From NCBI RefSeq assembly GCF_014656135.1, contig NZ_BNBV01000001.1:1-64000 (forward strand): a DNA stretch of 64,000 nt, read 5' to 3'. Of the stretch, positions 41,846-51,006 are shown one piece after another; position 1 is the stretch's first letter, and the number at the start of each line of letters is the position of its first letter. Made by a program: the position numbers and the translations under genes. This stretch comes from Streptomyces thermodiastaticus. GTDB lineage: Bacteria > Actinomycetota > Actinomycetes > Streptomycetales > Streptomycetaceae. The notes beneath the pieces are model-generated. The model ran no database searches. It was given only the letters and a program-made list of their open reading frames with translations, and had not been told where the DNA came from.

Positions 41846-43489
41846 ATGCCGGCCAAGCTGTCGACGCGGTCCGTGGCTCGGCGCTGTGCGTGTGCCGGCG
41901 CCGTCACCCTGGCTCTGCTCGGCGCCGGGCTGCCGGCGGCCTCGGCCGGCAACGGGCAGCCGGATCTGAGCCGTTTCTACCGCCAGAAGGTCACCTGGTC
42001 GGCGTGCGAGCCGGGCTCGCCGCCCGACCTGCAGTGCGGCAAGGTCACCGTGCCGCTGGACTACGCCCACCCGGATGCGGGCACGCTCGATCTGGCGCTG
42101 GCCCGCTACCGGGCCACCGGTCCCTCCCGCGGCTCGGTGGTGCTGAACTTCGGCGGTCCCGGCGGAGCGGGCATCCCGCAGCTGGCGGCGGCCGGCAAGG
42201 AGTTCATGGACCTGACCAACGGCTACGACGTGGTCACCTTCGACCCGCGGGGCGTGGGACGCTCCTCGCCGGTCAGCTGCGGGATCGGCCAGGACGCGGG
42301 GTCCGGCACCGAGGACTCCGCAGCGGCCGCGGCCGCCACCGAGGCTCAGGCGGACCTCAGCGACGCCACGGCGGCCCGCAAGGCGTTGCAGGCCTGGCAG
42401 AAGGTGGCGCAGGCGTGCACCCGGCACTCCGGTCCGGTCCTGTCGCACATCGGCACCGTCGACGCGGCCCGCGACCTGGACGTCATACGGCAGGCGCTGG
42501 GCGATGGCAAGCTGAACTACCTGGGTTTCTCCTACGGCACGCGGCTCGGCGCGGTGTACGCGGCCCAGTTCCCGCGCAAGGTGGGGCGGATCGCCCTGGA
42601 CGGCGTGGACACGCTGACCGAGCCGCTGGCGGAGCAGGGGCGGGTGGCCGCGGAGGGGCAGCAGACCGCGCTGGAGGGCTTCCTCGACTGGTGTGTGCGG
42701 GACATCGCCTGCCCGCTGGGCCAGGACCGGCGGCAGGCCGGTGAGCATGTGCTGCAGCTGGTGCGGTCGCTCGACGACCGGCCGGTTCCGACGGGCTCCG
42801 GCACGGAACTGACCGGCCAGGATCTGGTCGCCGCGATCGGCCAGGCGCTCTACAGCAAGGCGCTGTGGCCCTCGCTGGAACGTGCGCTCGCCGCGCTGGT
42901 GCAGGACGGCGACACCCGCGGCATCCAGGCGTTCGCCTCCGGTGGCGCGGACCTGCCGGGCACGCGGCCGGGCGCCGGCGCGGCACGGCGGCCGGGCCAC
43001 GGCGGGCTGGTCGCCACGGCGGACGTGCCCGCGGACAACGCGCCGGCCGCGATGATGGCGATCAACTGCGCGGACGACCCGGACCGGCCGGGGGTGGACC
43101 GGATCGTGCGGGACCTCGGCCGGCTCAGCGCCGAGTACGAGCAGGCCTCGCCGGTCTTCGGCCGGTACCGGCTGCACGAGCTGCTGATGTGCTACGGCCG
43201 CCCCAGGGGCACCGATGTGATCCGCAAGAAGGTCAGGAACGTCGACACCGCCAAGCTGCTGCTGGTGGGCACCCGGGGCGACCCGGCGACCCCGTACCGC
43301 TGGACCGTGGAGACGGCGCGGCGGCTGGGTCCGGCGGCCGTGGTGCTCGACAACCGCAGCGACGGGCACACCGGGTACAGCTCCTCGCGGTGCGTGCACC
43401 GCAAGGTGAACGACTTCCTGCTCTACGGCTCGCTGCCGCCCTCCGGCAGCTCCTGCCCGGCGGACTCCCGGCTCGACCCGCACGGGTGA
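41846..43489 (+). CDS. Secreted alpha/beta hydrolase, tripeptidyl aminopeptidase type (S33)
   Basis: A 547-residue exported peptidase. Signal peptide: basic start, CAGAVTLALLGAGLPAASA, cut near residue 34. The hydrolase core has oxyanion loop FGGPGGAG, nucleophile Ser229 in GFSYGT, acid Asp in VGTRGDPATP and His in SDGHTGYS; a helical lid and conserved cysteines (CEPG, DIACPLG, MCYG, RCVH) probably form disulfides. Related Streptomyces enzymes remove tripeptides from the N-terminus of proteins. ATG 41846 has GGAGG 6 bases upstream and gives the right signal. Monocistronic; a 15-bp inverted repeat follows. Confidence 0.9.
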   Translation: MPAKLSTRSVARRCACAGAVTLALLGAGLPAASAGNGQPDLSRFYRQKVTWSACEPGSPPDLQCGKVTVPLDYAHPDAGTLDLALARYRATGPSRGSVVLNFGGPGGAGIPQLAAAGKEFMDLTNGYDVVTFDPRGVGRSSPVSCGIGQDAGSGTEDSAAAAAATEAQADLSDATAARKALQAWQKVAQACTRHSGPVLSHIGTVDAARDLDVIRQALGDGKLNYLGFSYGTRLGAVYAAQFPRKVGRIALDGVDTLTEPLAEQGRVAAEGQQTALEGFLDWCVRDIACPLGQDRRQAGEHVLQLVRSLDDRPVPTGSGTELTGQDLVAAIGQALYSKALWPSLERALAALVQDGDTRGIQAFASGGADLPGTRPGAGAARRPGHGGLVATADVPADNAPAAMMAINCADDPDRPGVDRIVRDLGRLSAEYEQASPVFGRYRLHELLMCYGRPRGTDVIRKKVRNVDTAKLLLVGTRGDPATPYRWTVETARRLGPAAVVLDNRSDGHTGYSSSRCVHRKVNDFLLYGSLPPSGSSCPADSRLDPHG

Positions 43490-43525
43490 GATGCGGCGCG
43501 CCGCCGGGCGGGGCGCCGATACGGC

Positions 43526-43593
43526 CGCGCTCCCCGCGCCGGGACCGGTGACCGGCCGGTGACACGGCCGGCTCCGGCGGCGCGGGGAGCGCG
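43526..43593. terminator. 15-bp inverted repeat between convergent genes
   Basis: CGCGCTCCCCGCGCC (43526-43540) and its exact complement (43579-43593) enclose 38 bases that contain further small repeats. It lies between the peptidase stop and the asnB stop, so it should end both transcripts. Confidence 0.65.
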
Positions 43594-43665
43594 ATCCGGA
43601 CGCCGGTGCCCGGTGACGGTCCGCCGGCGCGGGGCGGCCGCGGCGGCGGACCGGGCCCGCCGGGC

Positions 43666-45507
43666 TCAGTCGGTGACGATCTCCGGCTTGTACAGGTCCA
43701 GCCACAGGGCCAGGTCGAGAGTCTTCTCCAGGCCGTGCCGTGCGGCCTGGGTGATGACGGGCGTGTCGCGGTCCGCCGCCTCGCGCAGCTGCTCCCGGTC
43801 GATCAGGTCGAACACCGGGTGGCTCGGCCGGGCGAGCAGGTCCTTGGCGTGGTCCTGGAGCGCGACGGCGTACTTCGGGTCCTGCGTGGAGGGGTAGGGG
43901 CTCTTGACCCGGTCGTACACGGACTTCGGCAGCACGTCCCGGGTGGCCTCGCGCAGCAGGCTCTTCTCCCGGCCGTCGAACGACTTCAGCGCCCACGGGC
44001 TGTTGTAGACGTACTCCACGAGCCGGTGGTCGCAGAAGGGCACGCGCACCTCCAGGCCGACGGCCATGCTCATCCGGTCCTTGCGGTCCAGCAGGGCGCG
44101 GACGAAGCGGGTCAGGTGCAGGTGGCAGATGCGGCGCATCCGGTACTCGAAGTCGCTCTCGCCGTCCAGCCGCTGGATGCCGGCGACGGCCGTGCGGTAG
44201 CCGTCGGCGATGTACGCCGGCAGGTCCAGCTTGTTCGCGAGGTCGGGGCGCATGATGGTGCTGTCGTCGCCGAAGTCGCGGCCGAAGCGCACCAGCCAGG
44301 GGAAGGTCTCGGCGCGCCGTGCCTCCTCGTCGAAGAACTGCAGGTAGCCGCCGAAGACCTCGTCGGCGGACTCGCCGGACAGAGCGACGGTGGAGTGCTC
44401 GCGGATGCTGCGGAACAGCAGGTACAGCGAGGAGTCCAGGTCGCCGAAGCCCATGGGCAGGTCGCGGGCGCGGACCACCCGCTCGCGGATCTCGGGGTCG
44501 GCGAGGGTGTGGGCGTCGAGCACGATGTCCTGGTGCTCGGTGTCCGCGAGGCGGGCCACGTCGTGCACGTACGGCGTGTCCGGGGTGGAGCGCAGCTCGT
44601 CGGGGACGAACCGGTCGGCCTGGCCGACGAAGTCGACGGCGAAGCTGCGGACCTTCTCGCCGTGGGCGGCCAGCTGACGGGCGGCCAGCGCGGTCATCGC
44701 GGAGGAGTCGAGGCCGCCGGAGAGCAGGGTGCAGCGGGGCACGTCGGCGACGAGCTGCCGGCGCACGATGTCGTCCAGCAGGGAGCGGACGGTGGCGATG
44801 GTGGTGTCGCGGTCGTCCTCGTGCGGCCGGGTCTCCAGCTGCCAGTAGACACGGGTGCGCAGGCCGGCGCGGTCGACGGTGACGACGGTGCCGGGCTCGA
44901 CCTCGCGCATGCCGTCCCACACGGCGTGGCCCGGGGTCTTGACGAAGGTGAACAGCTCGCGCAGGCCGTCGAGGGTGACCCGGCGGCGGGCCAGCGGGTT
45001 GGCGAGGATGGCCTTGGGTTCGGAGCCGAAGATGACGCCGTCGGACGTCGGGTAGTAGTAGAAGGGCTTGATGCCCATGCGGTCACGGATCATGACCAGC
45101 TTGTCGTGCCGGCCGTCCCAGACGGCGAACGCGTACATGCCGTTGAGGCGCTCGGCGAGGGCCTCGCCCCATTCGACATAGCCGCGCAGGACGACCTCGG
45201 TGTCTGAGTCCGTGGTGAAGCGGTGGCCGCGGGCGATGAGGTCGGCGCGCAGCTCGGTGAAGTTGTAGGTCTCGCCCGAGTACACGAGGGCGACCGTGCC
45301 CTCGGGGGTCTCGGCGGTCATGGGCTGGCGGCCGCCGGGCAGGTCGATGATGGCCAGCCGCCGGTGTCCGAGGGCCGCGGGGCCGTCCGTGAAGGTGCCG
45401 CGGTCGTCAGGGCCACGGCAGGCCATCGTCTCCGTCATCGCGTCCAGGGTCGCCGTCTCCGTGCGCAGGTCGCGATCGAAGGAAACCCATCCGGTGATGC
45501 CGCACAT
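43666..45507 (-). CDS. asnB: Asparagine synthetase, glutamine-hydrolysing
   Basis: Makes asparagine from aspartate, glutamine and ATP. The 613-residue protein has the class II glutaminase domain, beginning MCGITGW with catalytic Cys2, and the synthetase domain with the pyrophosphate loop SGGLDSS and ALSGESADEVFGGY. All key residues are present. ATG 45507 has AGGAGGT 6 bases upstream; the frame open to 45777 is A+T-rich and not coding. Similar enzymes in actinomycetes also amidate other acids, for example in antibiotic or lipid pathways, but there is no such cluster here. Divergent from a ribosome-hibernation-like gene. Confidence 0.92.
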   Translation of the reverse strand: MCGITGWVSFDRDLRTETATLDAMTETMACRGPDDRGTFTDGPAALGHRRLAIIDLPGGRQPMTAETPEGTVALVYSGETYNFTELRADLIARGHRFTTDSDTEVVLRGYVEWGEALAERLNGMYAFAVWDGRHDKLVMIRDRMGIKPFYYYPTSDGVIFGSEPKAILANPLARRRVTLDGLRELFTFVKTPGHAVWDGMREVEPGTVVTVDRAGLRTRVYWQLETRPHEDDRDTTIATVRSLLDDIVRRQLVADVPRCTLLSGGLDSSAMTALAARQLAAHGEKVRSFAVDFVGQADRFVPDELRSTPDTPYVHDVARLADTEHQDIVLDAHTLADPEIRERVVRARDLPMGFGDLDSSLYLLFRSIREHSTVALSGESADEVFGGYLQFFDEEARRAETFPWLVRFGRDFGDDSTIMRPDLANKLDLPAYIADGYRTAVAGIQRLDGESDFEYRMRRICHLHLTRFVRALLDRKDRMSMAVGLEVRVPFCDHRLVEYVYNSPWALKSFDGREKSLLREATRDVLPKSVYDRVKSPYPSTQDPKYAVALQDHAKDLLARPSHPVFDLIDREQLREAADRDTPVITQAARHGLEKTLDLALWLDLYKPEIVTD

Positions 45508-45873
45508 GTTCCGACCTCCTGACAACAAGTTGCATGAGGCACCTATGTATACAAGCGTGTGACACTGCGCCCCGCGGGTCAACGCGGCGGCAACACGCGC
45601 ACCACGCGACCCCCCGCACTTTCGGCCAGACTTTTCTTCGGCAAAATTTCTTCGACCGCTCCACAACAGGGAGAGACCGGCCTGATCCTGCCACGATTCG
45701 GCCATCGGCAAAGATTTGGTCAACCAACGCAAACGTATACGCGCAGCGATCGCCGACCGGACACGAACCTCGGGCACGCCCCGGACACGAACGCCGTGTC
45801 ACGCCGGAGACCCCGCATTCCGCCCCTGGTTGCTCCGCATGCCCGACAAGCGGATTCCTCCTATGGTGCTGTC
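45508..45873. other. A+T-richer divergent promoter region
   Basis: No gene. This 366-base stretch is notably A+T-rich for the genome, with TTCTTCGGC-AAAAT-TTCTTCGAC near 45637, the palindrome TTGGT-CA-ACCAA at 45716-45727, and TGTATACA near 45546. It must carry the promoters of asnB and of the baeRF3 gene, but no clear -35/-10 pair was found. Confidence 0.5.
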
Positions 45874-46974
45874 ATGGAGCACGACCTGAGTCCCGCCACG
45901 CTCGCCGAGCTGCGGCGACCCCGCAGCTATCCCGCTGTGTCCGTGCTGACCCCGACGCACCGCCGCGGACCCGACAACGCCCAGGACCCGGTCCGGCTGC
46001 GCAACGCCGTCGCCGAGGCCAAGAAGAAGCTGCAGTCGGACCCGGCGGTCACCCGGGAGCGCCGTGCCGATGTCGTGCGGCAGCTCGATCAAGCCCTCGC
46101 CGAGGTGGACCTCACGCACGCCGAGGACGGCCTGGCGATCTTCGCCGCCCCCGGCGAACACCAGGTGTGGACGCTCAGACGGTCCGTCCCGGAGCGGGTG
46201 GTGCTGTCCGACACCTTCCTCACCCGCAACCTGGTGTCCGCCCACGCGGCCGAGCATCCCTTCTGGGTGCTGTCGGTCGCCGCCGACCGCGTGACCCTGT
46301 GGAACGGCAGCGGCGACCGGGTCACCGAGGAGCGCCGGGGCGGCTTCCCGCTGACCCGGAACCTCACCGAGAACTTCGACGCCGAGCGTCAGGAGCGCAT
46401 CGGCGACGCGCCGAGCACCTTCAGCGACGAGCGCACCCGCCATTTCCTCAAGGAGGCCGACACGGCGATGAGCGCGATCCTGCGCGACCAGCCGCGCCCG
46501 GTCTACCTCACCGGCGCCCCCGCGGCCCTGTCGGTGCTCGACGAGATCGGCGGGGTGGCCCGGTGCTCGGTCCATGTTCCGCGCATCGGGCTGGCGCACG
46601 GCACCCCCGACACCGTGTGGCGCGCCATCCAGCCGGTGCGCGAGGCCCTGGTCCGCCAGGAGACCGAGGCCGTCCTGCACCAGCTGGAGGCGGCCCGCGG
46701 GCGCAAGGAGTACGCCGCCGGGGTCGACGAACTGTGGCGCAGCGCCCAGGAGGGCCGGGTGCGGCTGCTCGCCGTCGAGGACAACTACCGGATCACCGTG
46801 CGTGAGGCCTTGGGCGACCATCTGGTCCCGTCCGAGAACGGCCGGCTCGACACCCGGGAGGACATCGTCGACGAGATCGTCGAGAAGTGCCTGGAGACCG
46901 GCGCGGAGGTCCGCTTCGTCCCGGACGGCACGCTGCGCGAGGCCCAGGGCATTGCCGGGGTGCTGCGCTACTAG
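45874..46974 (+). CDS. baeRF3/Balon-like ribosome hibernation factor
   Basis: A 366-residue protein of the bacterial aeRF1-related (baeRF3) family; the member Balon from Psychrobacter occupies the A site of idle ribosomes. The start PAVSVLTPTHRRGPDNAQDP and the later FWVLSVAADRVTLWNGSGD match the family's N-terminal and central domains; the C-terminal VRFVPDGTLREAQGIAGVLRY resembles an L7Ae-like end. The release-factor GGQ loop is not present, as expected for Balon-type proteins. No ribosome site precedes ATG 45874, but TATGGT ends 6 bases before it, so the message may be leaderless. Hibernation role is by family. Confidence 0.78.
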   Translation: MEHDLSPATLAELRRPRSYPAVSVLTPTHRRGPDNAQDPVRLRNAVAEAKKKLQSDPAVTRERRADVVRQLDQALAEVDLTHAEDGLAIFAAPGEHQVWTLRRSVPERVVLSDTFLTRNLVSAHAAEHPFWVLSVAADRVTLWNGSGDRVTEERRGGFPLTRNLTENFDAERQERIGDAPSTFSDERTRHFLKEADTAMSAILRDQPRPVYLTGAPAALSVLDEIGGVARCSVHVPRIGLAHGTPDTVWRAIQPVREALVRQETEAVLHQLEAARGRKEYAAGVDELWRSAQEGRVRLLAVEDNYRITVREALGDHLVPSENGRLDTREDIVDEIVEKCLETGAEVRFVPDGTLREAQGIAGVLRY

Positions 46975-47001
46975 GAGCTACCAGGAAGCCATGCCGTCGC
47001 G

Positions 47002-47034
47002 GGGCCGGGCGGTGCGCCGCCCGGCCCTTTGCTT
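47002..47034 (+). terminator. Intrinsic terminator of the baeRF3 gene
   Basis: GGGCCGGGCGG-TGCG-CCGCCCGGCCC, perfect 11-bp stem with a tetraloop, then TTTGCTT. 27 bases after the stop. The clearest intrinsic terminator in the window. Confidence 0.8.
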
Positions 47035-47127
47035 CTCTCGTCCCGGCTCTCTTCTCTCTTCCCGGCTCTCTTCCCGGCCGGCCGTCTACGCTACGGCGGA
47101 AGCCGTCGGCGGAGAGGGGATGCGCGC

Positions 47128-48153
47128 ATGGGCGACCTGCTGGGTGTGGCCGTGCTGGGAGCCGGTCACATGGGGGCCGATCACATACGGCGACTGGACC
47201 AGGTGGTGAGCGGAGCCAGGGTGGTCGCCGTCGCCGACCCGGAGACGGAGCGGGCCGAGGAGGCCGTGGCCGGCCTCGAGGGCGTCGTCGTGCACGAGGA
47301 GGCCCTGGCCGCTCTCGACGCTCCCGGGGTCGAGGCCGCGCTGATCGCCTCCCCGGGGCCCGCGCACGAGGAGGCGCTGCTCGCGGCCTTCGCCCGGAGG
47401 CTGCCGGTGCTGTGCGAGAAGCCGATGGTGCCCGACCCGGCGGGGGCGCTGAGGGTGGTGGAAGCGGAGGCCCGGCTCGGCCGCCGGCTGGCCCAGATCG
47501 GCTTCATGCGGCGCTACGACGCCGAGTACCGGCGGCTGAAGTCGCTGCTGGACGGCGGCGCCCTGGGGCGGCCGCTGATGCTGCACTGCACCCACCGCAA
47601 CGTCTCCTCCCCGCCGTACTTCACCAGCGACCGGCTCATCGACAGCTCGGTCTCGCACGAGATCGACGCGGCCCGCTGGCTGCTCGGCCAGGAACTGACG
47701 GCGGTGACCGTGATGCGTCCGGCGCCGTCCTCCGCGGCGCCCGAGGGCCTGTGGGACCCGCAGTTCGTGGTCTTCGAGACCGAGCGGGGCGCACTGGTGG
47801 ACGTGGAGGTCTTCGTCAACTGCGGGTTCGGTTACCAGGTGCGGTGCGAGGCCGTGGGCGAGACGGGCAGCGCCCGGATCGGCGAGGAGCACGGCGTGGC
47901 CGTCACCGCCGGGGGCGCCAGCCGCCTGGAGGTCCCGCAGGACTATCTCGTCCGGTTCGCCGACGCCTATGACCGCGAGGTCCAGGCCTGGGTGGACGCC
48001 ACGCGGCGCGGCGAGGTGACCGGCCCGAGCGTCTGGGACGGCTACGCCGCCTCGGCCATCGCCGAGGCGGGGGTCCGGTCGCTGCACGGGGCCGGCCGGG
48101 TCACGGTGGACCTCGCCGAGCGCCCGGCGCTGTACGCGAAGCCCGGCAGCTGA
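47128..48153 (+). CDS. Gfo/Idh/MocA oxidoreductase, inositol-2-dehydrogenase-like
   Basis: A 341-residue NAD(P)-dependent sugar or polyol dehydrogenase. Rossmann motif [13 protein letters not shown] is at the start, EKP in CEKPMVPDP holds the catalytic Lys, and the later [13 protein letters not shown] has the Asp/His pair. It most resembles inositol 2-dehydrogenases (IolG) but substrate choice in this family is not predictable. ATG 47128 has GGAGAGGGG about 8 bases upstream. The 60 bases before it contain pyrimidine-rich direct repeats (CCCGGCTCTCTTC twice). No sugar transporter or other inositol gene is adjacent. Confidence 0.85.
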   Translation: MGDLLGVAVLGAGHMGADHIRRLDQVVSGARVVAVADPETERAEEAVAGLEGVVVHEEALAALDAPGVEAALIASPGPAHEEALLAAFARRLPVLCEKPMVPDPAGALRVVEAEARLGRRLAQIGFMRRYDAEYRRLKSLLDGGALGRPLMLHCTHRNVSSPPYFTSDRLIDSSVSHEIDAARWLLGQELTAVTVMRPAPSSAAPEGLWDPQFVVFETERGALVDVEVFVNCGFGYQVRCEAVGETGSARIGEEHGVAVTAGGASRLEVPQDYLVRFADAYDREVQAWVDATRRGEVTGPSVWDGYAASAIAEAGVRSLHGAGRVTVDLAERPALYAKPGS

Positions 48154-48214
48154 CCCGGACACCCCGCAGCCGTCGCCGGGTCCGGTGAGCCCGGGAAACG
48201 CCGTGGACGCGGAC

Positions 48215-48240
48215 GGTCCGGCTGCCGCGGCTGCCGGACC
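48215..48240. terminator. Hairpin between convergent genes
   Basis: GGTCCGGC and GCCGGACC, perfect 8-bp arms, 10-base loop, between stops at 48153 and 48257. Confidence 0.5.
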
Positions 48241-48256
48241 CCGGCGCCGGCGAGCC

Positions 48257-48670
48257 TCAGACCGTGCCGAACAAGGCGCTCAGCCCCCGGTCGACGGCCG
48301 CGCCGGCGTCCTCCCGGCCGGGCGGGACCACCGCATAGGTGCGCAGCAGGAAGCGGCGCAGGGCCGGGGTGTCGAACTGCAGCAGGGCCATGCCGGACGA
48401 CGAGTGCAGCTCCAGGGCCGTGCACGCCTGACCGCAGGGGCGCAGGCGCACGTCCCCCACCCCGGCGGGCCGCCGGAGCCCCTCCTTCAGCAGGGAGCGC
48501 GCGAAGGTCCAGCTCACCTCCCTGCCGTCGAGGGAGGCGTCGGGCGGGAAGTCCAGGTGGACGGCCAGTGGGTCGGCAGAGGCGTAGCGCAGCGTGGCCG
48601 GCACGACGCGCGCCTGGCCCTCGGCGTCGATCAGACGCGCGGTGGCGGACTGTTCCAGGGTGGCGTCCAT
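48257..48670 (-). CDS. SsgA-like protein (sporulation and cell-division regulator)
   Basis: A 137-residue member of the SsgA-like protein family found only in sporulating actinomycetes, where members guide septum placement, peptidoglycan remodelling or autolysis. Typical features: VVPATLRYASADPLAVHLDF, the SWTFARSLLKEGL segment, DVRLRPCG and FLLRTYAVVPPG. ATG 48670 has GGGAGAT 8 bases upstream. Which paralogue it is cannot be settled from memory. Upstream lie a GTGT-N14-GGGCAT promoter-like sequence and a perfect CRP-type palindrome, so it may answer both to a SigB-type sigma factor and to a CRP-like regulator. Confidence 0.9.
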   Translation of the reverse strand: MDATLEQSATARLIDAEGQARVVPATLRYASADPLAVHLDFPPDASLDGREVSWTFARSLLKEGLRRPAGVGDVRLRPCGQACTALELHSSSGMALLQFDTPALRRFLLRTYAVVPPGREDAGAAVDRGLSALFGTV

Positions 48671-48706
48671 GGTGAGATCTCCCGTCGGATCGAGGGTCGG
48701 CCGCTG

Positions 48707-48730
48707 ATGCCCTATGTCTGTCAGGAACAC
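48707..48730 (-). promoter_or_regulatory. SigB-type promoter-like sequence before the SsgA-like gene
   Basis: Minus strand GTGT (48730-48727), 14 bases, GGGCAT (48712-48707). One mismatch in the -10; spacing at the short end of the accepted range. Confidence 0.35.
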
Positions 48731-48768
48731 GAAGGGCCGCCCGACTGACACCCGGCACACGACAAAGA

Positions 48769-48788
48769 TGTGTGATGTGCATCACACA
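48769..48788. promoter_or_regulatory. CRP-type palindrome
   Basis: TGTGTGATG-TG-CATCACACA, perfect 9-bp arms. The core TGTGA-N6-TCACA is an exact CRP consensus site. It lies 99-118 bases before the SsgA-like start and about 78 bases before the predicted transcription start. Confidence 0.65.
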
Positions 48789-49253
48789 CGGCTGCGCAGT
48801 CCCGTCGGAAGCGTCGCCTCCTGACTCCCCGGCCGCCGGTCCCGCACACCGCAACGCCTGCCCCGGCACCCCACGTACCGTCAGGTGACGTACCGCGCAC
48901 GCGCCCCGGCCGCACCGCGCTCGGTGCCCGAAGGCCCGGCGGGCCGCACACGAGAGCCTCCGGCAGTTGCCGGAGGCATCGGACGTCGGATCGTGCCGAA
49001 TCCCGGACAGAGCACGGCCCGCTGTGCAAGAGTCGTCACGGTCACGGCCCCCTCCCCCGGCCGTGACCCCCGCATCCGCGTGGCGGAGTGTGCCCGGCCG
49101 CACCGCTCCCGTCGCCGCGTCACGGTCCGGCCGTGCGCGGGCGACGGGAGCGGGTGGTGAGGTGGCGCAGGGTGCGCGGTCGTGCGGGCCCGCGGACACG
49201 GAGTGTGTGCCCCGGCCCGTCCGGTGGGGTGCGCCGGTGTGCCGTGCGGTCCG
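48789..49253. other. Gene-free stretch downstream of the NsdA-like gene
   Basis: No gene found on either strand. Contains a perfect inverted repeat GCCTCCGGCA-GT-TGCCGGAGGC at 48956-48977 and the C-rich-loop hairpin at 49040-49068. Confidence 0.5.
49040..49068 (-). terminator. Hairpin with a C/T-only loop downstream of the NsdA-like gene
   Basis: GGTCACGGCC and GGCCGTGACC, 10-bp arms, around CCCTCCCCC read on the plus strand. About 185 bases past the stop at 49254. It may end that transcript; no U-run. Confidence 0.35.
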
Positions 49254-50750
49254 TCACGCCGGAGCGGCACCGGCCGTGCCCGTGCCCTTCGACGTGGGCA
49301 TGGCCTGCCGGATCTCCTCCCGCAGTTCACTGATCTTCGGGTAGGTGGCGTAGTGGGCGGTGAGCCGGTACATCTGCCGCAGCCGGTCCCAGGTGCGGCG
49401 CGAGGAGTTCGACCCCATCGCCACCAGCGCCAGCCTCGCGTAACTGACGGCCTGTTCGGGATCGTCGGCGATGAAGCAGGCGGACGCCATGGACAGATGG
49501 TCGAAGATCTTCGACCGTTCACGGCCGTCGACCCGGAGCTCCAGGGCCTTCTGCGCGTAGTGCTGGGCGTGCACCGCAGCGCTCGGGTCGAACTCCGCCA
49601 GCGTGCGGTACGCCAGCGCCTGCATGCCGTACAGATCCTCGTCCTTGAAGGTCTGCATCCAGTCCAGCGGCTCGTCGTCGCCCTTGTCGGAGACGAACAG
49701 CTCCTCCGCCTGTCCGAGGGTCCGGCGCATCGCCTGGCCCTTGCCCATGGCGGCCTGCGCCCAGGCCTCGATGGTGTGGAACATCGCCTTGGTGCGCGGC
49801 TGCAGGCGCTCGCCCGCGCCGGACTGGGCGAGCCGCATCAGGTCCAGCGCGTCGTCGGGGCGGCCCAGGTGCACCATCTGACGCGCCGCCCGGGACAGCG
49901 CCTCACCGGCCCGCGGCCGGTCCCCTCCCTCGCGGGCGGCGTGCGCGGCGATGATGAAGTACTTCTGCGCCGTCGGCTCCAGGCCGACGTCGTGCGACAT
50001 CCACCCGGCGAGCACGGCCAGGTTGGCCGCGACACCCCACAGGCGCCGCTGCAGGTGCGGCGGGTGGCGGTAGGCGAGCATGCCGCCCACCTCGTTGAGC
50101 TGGCCGACCACCGCCTTGCGCTGCAGCCCGCCGCCGCGGGCGGCGTCCCAGGCCCGGAACACCTGTACGGAGCGTTCCAGTTCGTCGACCTCCTGCGACC
50201 CGACGGGGGCGGCGTCGTAGCGGTCGAGCCCGGCCGGGTCGACACGCAGAGGATGGTCGGTGTCCGGGGCGTCGGCCTTCAGTGCCGGGTCGGTGTGCAG
50301 CCAGTCGTGAAGAGCGCCGCTGAGTGCGGATCCCGCGGTGAGCGCGGCACCCGCGCCCACCAAGCCGCGTCGGTTGAGCATGAGGTCCATTCCCGTGAAT
50401 TCGGTGAGGACCGCGGCGGTCTGCTCGGGCGTCCACGGCATGTCGTCGGCGAGTTCCTCGTCCCCGCCGCCCTGCCGTCTCCCCGCACGCCCGTGCCGTA
50501 CCAGACCGAGGTCCTCGATGGTCACGACACGGCCGAGACGCTCGGTGAACAGGACCGCCAGCACCCGCGGCACGGGATCGCGCGGGATCTCCCCCATGTC
50601 GATCCACCGCCGCACCCGGGAGGTGTCGGTCGCCAGCTGCGGGTGGCCCATGGCCGCCGCCTGCCGGTTGACGAGCCTCGCGAGTTCCCCTTTGGACCAG
50701 CCGGAGAGACCGAACAGGTCCGCGAGACGGGTGTTGGGTCGTCCTGTCAC
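49254..50750 (-). CDS. nsdA: NsdA-like TPR regulator
   Basis: A 498-residue regulator of the NsdA type, which in S. coelicolor represses sporulation and antibiotic production. The N-terminus, RPNTRLADLFGLSGWSKGEL with ARLVNRQAAAMGHPQLATDT, is close to what I recall for NsdA; the rest is helical with TPR-like repeats (ALSRAARQMVHLGRPDDALD, SYARLALVAMGS). A hydrophobic stretch NRRGLVGAGAALTAGSALSG lies near residue 150. Start GTG 50750 has GGGGG 6 bases upstream; the frame is open further but is not family-like. It is divergent from the kinase-fold gene. Orthology is likely but not proved. Confidence 0.75.
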   Translation of the reverse strand: MTGRPNTRLADLFGLSGWSKGELARLVNRQAAAMGHPQLATDTSRVRRWIDMGEIPRDPVPRVLAVLFTERLGRVVTIEDLGLVRHGRAGRRQGGGDEELADDMPWTPEQTAAVLTEFTGMDLMLNRRGLVGAGAALTAGSALSGALHDWLHTDPALKADAPDTDHPLRVDPAGLDRYDAAPVGSQEVDELERSVQVFRAWDAARGGGLQRKAVVGQLNEVGGMLAYRHPPHLQRRLWGVAANLAVLAGWMSHDVGLEPTAQKYFIIAAHAAREGGDRPRAGEALSRAARQMVHLGRPDDALDLMRLAQSGAGERLQPRTKAMFHTIEAWAQAAMGKGQAMRRTLGQAEELFVSDKGDDEPLDWMQTFKDEDLYGMQALAYRTLAEFDPSAAVHAQHYAQKALELRVDGRERSKIFDHLSMASACFIADDPEQAVSYARLALVAMGSNSSRRTWDRLRQMYRLTAHYATYPKISELREEIRQAMPTSKGTGTAGAAPA

Positions 50751-51006
50751 GTCAAGCCCCCAGGTACTCGGCTGACTCGACAGTAGCCCCGCCACGAGTT
50801 GCCGGGCGACTATTCGCCAGGGTTCGCCAGGGTGCGCCAGATGGTGTGCCAGTGGCCTTGGGGTGTCAGGTAGGAGTGCGTCACCCCGGCCCGGGCGCCG
50901 CCGGTCATGCAGACCGGATATGACAGGCGCATTCCCCAGGGTGCACCGGCGTCCGGGCCGGGCGGACGCGTCCAGCAGCAGGCACACGAAGGGATCTGTA
51001 TCGCCC

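Noticed and set aside
40610..44920. A 1436-codon minus-strand open frame
   Set aside because: It crosses a VOC gene, an intergenic region, the peptidase gene and asnB in wrong frames; it is a codon-bias artefact.
49040..49068. C-rich loop hairpin as a 6C RNA
   Set aside because: Single hairpin without a second C-loop partner in the surrounding 400 bases.
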